Shown here piece after piece: positions 45,650 to 50,254 of a DNA stretch of 50,254 nucleotides. The position numbers and the translations under genes were made by a program. Source of the DNA: Actinoplanes nipponensis (GTDB lineage Bacteria; Actinomycetota; Actinomycetes; Mycobacteriales; Micromonosporaceae); NCBI RefSeq assembly GCF_016862275.1, contig NZ_BOMQ01000019.1:1-50254 (forward strand), read 5' to 3'. The first letter of the stretch is position 1. The number at the start of each line of letters is the position of its first letter. The notes below the pieces were generated by a model, which searched no databases, was not told where the DNA came from, and saw only the letters and a program-made list of their open reading frames with translations.

Positions 45650-47704
45650 GTGACTGCGCAACCAGAGATCCTCTACGGGGCTGATGACCTCACGCACCTC
45701 GAAGGACTCGATGCGGTCCGCAAGCGGCCGGGCATGTACATCGGCTCCACCGACAGCCGCGGCGTCAACCACCTCGCCAACGAGATCCTCGACAACGCCA
45801 CCGACGAGGGCGTCGGCGGGCACGCCGAGCACGTCGCGGTCACCCTGCACGCCGACGGCTCGGTCCAGGTCGACGACGACGGCCGCGGCATCCCGACCGA
45901 CATCAACGCCAAGTCCGGGCTCAACGGCGTCGAGCTGGTGCTCACCCGCCTGCACGCCGGCGGCAAGTTCGGCGGCTCGGGCTACAAGACCTCCGGCGGC
46001 CTGCACGGCGTCGGCGCCTCGGCGGTCAACGCGCTCTCGCTGCGCTTCGACGTCACGGTCAAGCGCGACGGCAAGGTGCACGAGCTGTCCTTCCAGCGGG
46101 GCGTGCCCGGCGTGTTCGCCGGCGCCGGCCCGGGCGCGCCCTTCGAGCCGCAGTCCGGCCTGCGCGTGGTGCGCAAGATGAAGCGCGGCGAGCGCACCGG
46201 CACCTCGATCCGGTACTGGTACGACGCCCGCTACTTCGAGACCGGCGCCCGCCTCGACGTCGAGGTGGTCCGGGCCAAGCTGCGCAACACCGCCTTCCTG
46301 GTCCCCGGCGTGGCGTACGTGCTGCGCGACGAGACCGGCGAGGAGCCGACGGAGGAGAAGTTCCACTATCCGCACGGACTGACCGACATGGTGGAGTTCC
46401 TCACCCCGGCGGGCGACAAGCCGGTCTCCGGCATCCTCATGGTCGCCGGCGAGGGCACCTACAAGGAGAACGCCGCCGACGCCAACGGCGTCATGCAGTC
46501 CAACGTCGAGCGCCGGGCCCAGGTCGAGGTCGCGTTCCGCTGGGGCACCGGCTACGACCGCCGGGTCGAGTGCTTCACCAACACGATCCGCAACGTGCAC
46601 GGCGGCACCCACCGCAAGGGCTTCGAGCGGGCCCTGGTCCGTGCCCTGAGCGACGCCATCCGCAACGCCCGCGGCCTGCTCAAGCCCAAGGAGGACGTGC
46701 CGGTCCTGGACGACCTGCTGGAGGGCATGGTCGCGGTGATCCACGTGCGGGTGCCGGAGCCGCAGTTCACCTCGCAGACCAAGGACGAGCTCTCCACCGC
46801 CGGCCTCACCCGGGTGCTGCAGACCCTGGTCGAGCAGCACCTCAAGGCCTGGATCGACGACCGGCGGACCAAGAGCGAGGCCCGCACCGTCCTGCAGAAG
46901 GTGGTCGACGCGGCCCGGGTCCGGCTGACCCAGAAGCAGCAGAAGGACGCGGCGCGCCGCAAGACCGCCCTGGAGGGCGCGTCCATGCCGCCCAAGCTCG
47001 TCGACTGCCGCTCCACCGGCATCGGCCGCAGCGAGCTCTACATCGTCGAGGGCGACAGCGCGCTGGGCACCGCCCGGATGGCCCGCAGCTCGGAATACCA
47101 GGCGCTGCTGCCGATCCGCGGCAAGATCCTCAACGTGCAGAAGGCCAGCCTCCAGCAGGTCCTGGACAATGTCGAGTGCTCGGCCATCGTGCAGGTGCTC
47201 GGCGCCGGCTCGGGGCGCACCTTCGACATGAGCACGATGCGGTACGGCCGCGTCATGATCATGGCGGACGCCGACGTCGACGGCTCGCACATCCGCACCC
47301 TGCTGATCACCCTGTTCGCCAAGTACATGCGCCCGGTGATCGAGGAGGGCCGGCTGTTCGCCGCGATGCCGCCGCTGCACAAGATCACCACGCGGGGGCG
47401 CAACCCCGAGACCATCTTCACCTACACCCAGCAGGAGATGGAGACCACGCTCACCCGGCTGGAGCGCGCCGGCAAGTCGGTGGCGCCGGTGAGCCGGTTC
47501 AAGGGCCTCGGCGAGATGGACGCCGACGAGCTGTGGGACACGACGATGAACCCGGCCACCCGGACGGTCCGGCGCATCACCCTGCACGACGTCGAGCGCG
47601 CCGAGGCCACGCTCGAACTGCTGATGGGTGAGCGGGTGGAGCCGCGGAAGAACTGGCTGATCGAGGCGGCCGGCCGCATCGACCAGGAAACGATCGACGC
47701 CTGA
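45650..47704 (+). CDS. Type IIA topoisomerase subunit B (ParE/GyrB-like)
   Basis: A 684-residue ATPase subunit of a type IIA topoisomerase. The GHKL ATPase has EILDNATDEG, DDGRGIPTD and GGLHGVGASAVNAL; the transducer lies in the middle. The TOPRIM domain has VEGDSALGTARM, PIRGKILNVQKA and the metal-binding ADADVDGSHI. The short C-terminal QTLHDV-type region is complete. The main chromosomal gyrB normally sits near dnaA and recF with gyrA; this copy is followed by its own GyrA-like gene, so it is probably the second enzyme, topoisomerase IV-like, as in Streptomyces parE/parC. The start is GTG at 45650, right after a strong promoter. The motif GDSALG differs from the usual GDSAGG. Confidence 0.93.
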   Translation: MTAQPEILYGADDLTHLEGLDAVRKRPGMYIGSTDSRGVNHLANEILDNATDEGVGGHAEHVAVTLHADGSVQVDDDGRGIPTDINAKSGLNGVELVLTRLHAGGKFGGSGYKTSGGLHGVGASAVNALSLRFDVTVKRDGKVHELSFQRGVPGVFAGAGPGAPFEPQSGLRVVRKMKRGERTGTSIRYWYDARYFETGARLDVEVVRAKLRNTAFLVPGVAYVLRDETGEEPTEEKFHYPHGLTDMVEFLTPAGDKPVSGILMVAGEGTYKENAADANGVMQSNVERRAQVEVAFRWGTGYDRRVECFTNTIRNVHGGTHRKGFERALVRALSDAIRNARGLLKPKEDVPVLDDLLEGMVAVIHVRVPEPQFTSQTKDELSTAGLTRVLQTLVEQHLKAWIDDRRTKSEARTVLQKVVDAARVRLTQKQQKDAARRKTALEGASMPPKLVDCRSTGIGRSELYIVEGDSALGTARMARSSEYQALLPIRGKILNVQKASLQQVLDNVECSAIVQVLGAGSGRTFDMSTMRYGRVMIMADADVDGSHIRTLLITLFAKYMRPVIEEGRLFAAMPPLHKITTRGRNPETIFTYTQQEMETTLTRLERAGKSVAPVSRFKGLGEMDADELWDTTMNPATRTVRRITLHDVERAEATLELLMGERVEPRKNWLIEAAGRIDQETIDA

Positions 47705-47717
47705 GGGGCTTTCAGAC

Positions 47718-50240
47718 ATGGCACGCCGCAAGAACGAGCAGTCCCGGGTGGACCTGTCGGCCTTCGACCAGGCCGGCGCCCGGGTCATCGACAACCCGCT
47801 CACCACCGAGGTCGAGGACTCCTACCTGGAGTACGCCTACTCGGTCATCCACTCCCGCGCCCTGCCGGACGCCCGTGACGGCCTCAAGCCGGTGCACCGG
47901 CGCATCCTGTGGTCGATGCAGGAGCAGGGCTACCGCCCCGACCGGGCGTACGTGAAGTCCGCCCGCGTCGTCGGTGACGTGATGGGCCGCTACCACCCGC
48001 ACGGCGACCTGGCGATCTACGACGCGATGGTCCGGCTCGCGCAGAATTTCTCGCTCAACGCGCCGCTCATCGACGGGCACGGCAACTTCGGCTCCCCCGA
48101 CGACGGCCCGGCCGCCTCCCGGTACACCGAGGCCCGGATGTCGCGCGAGGCGATGCTGCTGGTCGGCGAGCTCGGCGAGGGCACCGTCGACTTCAAGCCC
48201 AACTATGACGGCTCCGAGCTGGAGCCCCGGGTGCTGCCCGCGGCCTTCCCCAACCTGCTGGTCAACGGCACGTCCGGGATCGCCGTCGGGATGGCGACGA
48301 ACATGATCCCGCACAACCTCGGCGAGGTGGTGGCGGCCGCCCGGCACCTGATCACCCGGCCCGACGCCGACCTCGACGACCTGATGCGCTTCGTGCCCGG
48401 CCCCGACCTGCCCACCGGCGGCCAGCTGCTGGGCCTGGACGAGGTGCGCCGCGCGTACGAGACCGGCCGCGGCGTCGTGCGCATGCGGGCCCGCGCCCAG
48501 ACCGGCCCGCTGGAGGGCGGCCGCGGCCGGCAGGCCATCACCGTGGTCGAGCTGCCGTACGGCGTCGGCACCGAGAAGATCATCGAGGCGATCACCGACG
48601 AGGTGAAGGGCAAGCTCATCACCTCCGGCCCGCGCAAGGGCCAGCGCCAGCCGGCCCGGCTGCAGGGCATCGCCGACGTCAAGGACCTCACCGACCGCGA
48701 ACACGGCATCCGCCTGGTCATCGAGTGCAAGGTCGGCGTCAACCCGCAGGCCCTGCTGGCCGACCTCTACCGGCTGACCCCGCTGGAGTCGTCGTTCGGC
48801 ATCAACAACCTGGTGCTGGTCGACGGCCAGCCCCGGACGCTCGGGCTCAAGGCGCTGCTCGAGGTGTTCCTGGCCCACCGCTACGACGTGGTCACCCGGC
48901 GCACGACACACCGGCGGACCAAGCGGCAGGACCGCCTGCACCTGGTCGACGGCCTGCTCATCGCGCTGATCGACATCGACCGGGTGGTTGCGATCATCCG
49001 CGGCAGCGACGACGCCGCGGCCGCCAAGGCCGGCCTGATGGACGAGTTCGGGCTCAGCGACATCCAGGCGACCTACATCCTGGACACCCCGCTGCGCCGG
49101 CTCACCCGCTTCGACCGGATCGAGCTGGAGACCGAGCAGGAGCGGCTGCGCGGCGAGATCGCCGAGCTGAGCCGGATCCTGGACAACGACGACGTGCTCA
49201 AGCAGCTCGTCTCCGACGAGCTGGCCGAGGTGGCGTCGGCGTTCGGCGGCCCCCGGCGCACCACGCTGATCGACGGCGACCTCAAGGAGGTCCTCGCGGC
49301 GTCCGTGCCGGCCGGCCCGCTCGAGGTCGCCGACGACCCGTGTCAGGTCATCCTCTCCGCCACCGGGCTGATCGCCCGCACCGCGGCGGAGAGCGAGGAG
49401 GCGACCGAGGGCCGCCGGCGCAGCGGCCGGGTCAAGCACGACGCGGTCCGCGCGGTCGTGCACTCCACGGCCCGCGGCCGCGTGCTGCTGGTGACCAGCG
49501 CCGGCCGGGCGTTCAAGACGGACGTGCTGCCGCTGCCGGTGCTGCCGGAGCAGTCCGGCACGGTGTCGGTCCGCGGCGGCATGTCGGCCTCCGAGCTGAT
49601 CCCGCTGGAGCCGGGGGAGCGGGTGGTCGGCCTGGCCCCGCTCGGCGCGGAGGGCTCACCCGGGCTCGCCCTGGGCACCCGCCAGGGCGTGGTCAAGGTG
49701 TGCGCCCCGGAGTGGCCGGTCCGCTCGGACGAGTTCGAGGTCATCACCCTCAAGGACGGCGACGAGGTGCTCGGCGCGACGTGGCTGGCCGACGGCACGG
49801 AATCGCTGGCCTTCGTGTCCTCGGACGCCTCGCTGCTGCGCTTCCCGGCGAAGCTGGTCCGGCCGCAGGGGCTCAAGGGCGGCGGCATGGCCGGCATGAA
49901 CCTGTCGGCGGGCGCCGAGGCGGTCTCGTTCAACGTGGTCGACACGACCGACCCGCAGCACGGCGAGCCGATGGTGGTGACCTCGACCGGCACGCAGGTG
50001 AAGGTGACGCCGTTCGCCCTGTACCCGGCGAAGGGGCGGGCGACCGGCGGGGTCCGGGTGCAGCGGTTCCTCAAGGGCGAGACCCAGCTGACGGTGGCCT
50101 GGGTCGGGCCGCGGCCGGTGGGCGCGAGTTCTACCGGGGATCCGGTGGAGCTGCCGGGGCCGGACGGTCGCCGGGACGGGTCCGGGGAGGCTGTGCTCAT
50201 GGGGCCGCAGATCGTGGGGCATCTGATCGAGCGGGGGTGA
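47718..50240 (+). CDS. Type IIA topoisomerase subunit A (ParC/GyrA-like)
   Basis: An 840-residue DNA-cleaving subunit. The breakage-reunion domain has SARVVGDVMGRYHPHG and the active-site Tyr136 in AASRYTEARMS, with Arg135 adjacent; a coiled coil is near RIELETEQERLRGEIAEL. The C-terminal beta-pinwheel contains GRVLLVTSAGRAFKTDVLPL repeats but no GyrA box (QRRGGRG), which argues for topoisomerase IV (decatenation) rather than gyrase (supercoiling). The position equal to E. coli GyrA Ser83 is Leu98 (HPHGDLAIYD). ATG is 13 bp after the partner gene's stop. It is complete and ends 14 bp before the window edge. Expected to form an A2B2 enzyme with the preceding subunit. Confidence 0.93.
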   Translation: MARRKNEQSRVDLSAFDQAGARVIDNPLTTEVEDSYLEYAYSVIHSRALPDARDGLKPVHRRILWSMQEQGYRPDRAYVKSARVVGDVMGRYHPHGDLAIYDAMVRLAQNFSLNAPLIDGHGNFGSPDDGPAASRYTEARMSREAMLLVGELGEGTVDFKPNYDGSELEPRVLPAAFPNLLVNGTSGIAVGMATNMIPHNLGEVVAAARHLITRPDADLDDLMRFVPGPDLPTGGQLLGLDEVRRAYETGRGVVRMRARAQTGPLEGGRGRQAITVVELPYGVGTEKIIEAITDEVKGKLITSGPRKGQRQPARLQGIADVKDLTDREHGIRLVIECKVGVNPQALLADLYRLTPLESSFGINNLVLVDGQPRTLGLKALLEVFLAHRYDVVTRRTTHRRTKRQDRLHLVDGLLIALIDIDRVVAIIRGSDDAAAAKAGLMDEFGLSDIQATYILDTPLRRLTRFDRIELETEQERLRGEIAELSRILDNDDVLKQLVSDELAEVASAFGGPRRTTLIDGDLKEVLAASVPAGPLEVADDPCQVILSATGLIARTAAESEEATEGRRRSGRVKHDAVRAVVHSTARGRVLLVTSAGRAFKTDVLPLPVLPEQSGTVSVRGGMSASELIPLEPGERVVGLAPLGAEGSPGLALGTRQGVVKVCAPEWPVRSDEFEVITLKDGDEVLGATWLADGTESLAFVSSDASLLRFPAKLVRPQGLKGGGMAGMNLSAGAEAVSFNVVDTTDPQHGEPMVVTSTGTQVKVTPFALYPAKGRATGGVRVQRFLKGETQLTVAWVGPRPVGASSTGDPVELPGPDGRRDGSGEAVLMGPQIVGHLIERG

Positions 50241-50254
50241 CTCTCGCGGTGGGA

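Overview
This is a very GC-rich actinobacterial chromosome segment, most likely from the Micromonosporaceae (Actinoplanes-like); that placement is inferred from gene content and cannot be proved from the window alone. Coding is dense, third codon positions are almost always G or C, many starts are GTG, and ATGA/GTGA stop-start overlaps are common. No tRNA, rRNA, CRISPR array, insertion sequence or phage gene was seen.

Layout, left to right. The window opens with an 18-bp tandem repeat, an MmpS-like membrane protein (253-1152) and a DUF5925-type AAA ATPase (1156-2301, minus). An iron box precedes a four-gene iron-siderophore ABC importer (2453-6361). A small minus-strand operon (F420-type nitroreductase, GNAT, UvrC-half/Cho-like nuclease) and a divergent alpha/beta hydrolase follow. 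From 9080 to 17069 lies a minus-strand cluster, SWIM zinc finger / MoxR ATPase / DUF5682 / VWA, which looks like the counterpart of E. coli yehQ-yehL-yehM-yehP. Its function is unknown. The DUF5682 protein carries two GxxH motifs like those of the TraB/TIKI/EreA/ChaN hydrolase superfamily, so the cluster is a candidate chaperone-gated hydrolase system and the best candidate here for something undescribed.

Next come an EamA exporter with a divergent MarR regulator and clear palindromic operators, a SAM methyltransferase with a glutathionyl-hydroquinone-reductase-like GST, a Ca2+/H+ antiporter, and a carbohydrate locus. The carbohydrate locus holds a LacI regulator (22038-23096), a secreted F5/8C-DUF1996 protein and a 1144-residue secreted multi-domain glycoside hydrolase. 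Five copies of a GGARARCGCTCTCC-type palindrome lie near these genes. Three of them sit just downstream of matching TTGACR-17-bp promoters, which defines a local regulon. One of those promoters faces only a decayed LuxR fragment.

The right part is regulatory. It has a DGPF/YCII protein with an ECF42-type sigma factor, an OmpR/histidine-kinase pair with a lipoprotein ending in a near-ideal terminator, a DUF5995 protein, a large LAL-type LuxR ATPase, a class III nucleotidyl cyclase, and a 1755-residue kinase-like/AAA/GAF/GGDEF protein. The window ends with a second type IIA topoisomerase pair (ParE/GyrB-like and ParC/GyrA-like). All database-dependent family names below come from recognition of sequence motifs, not from searches.
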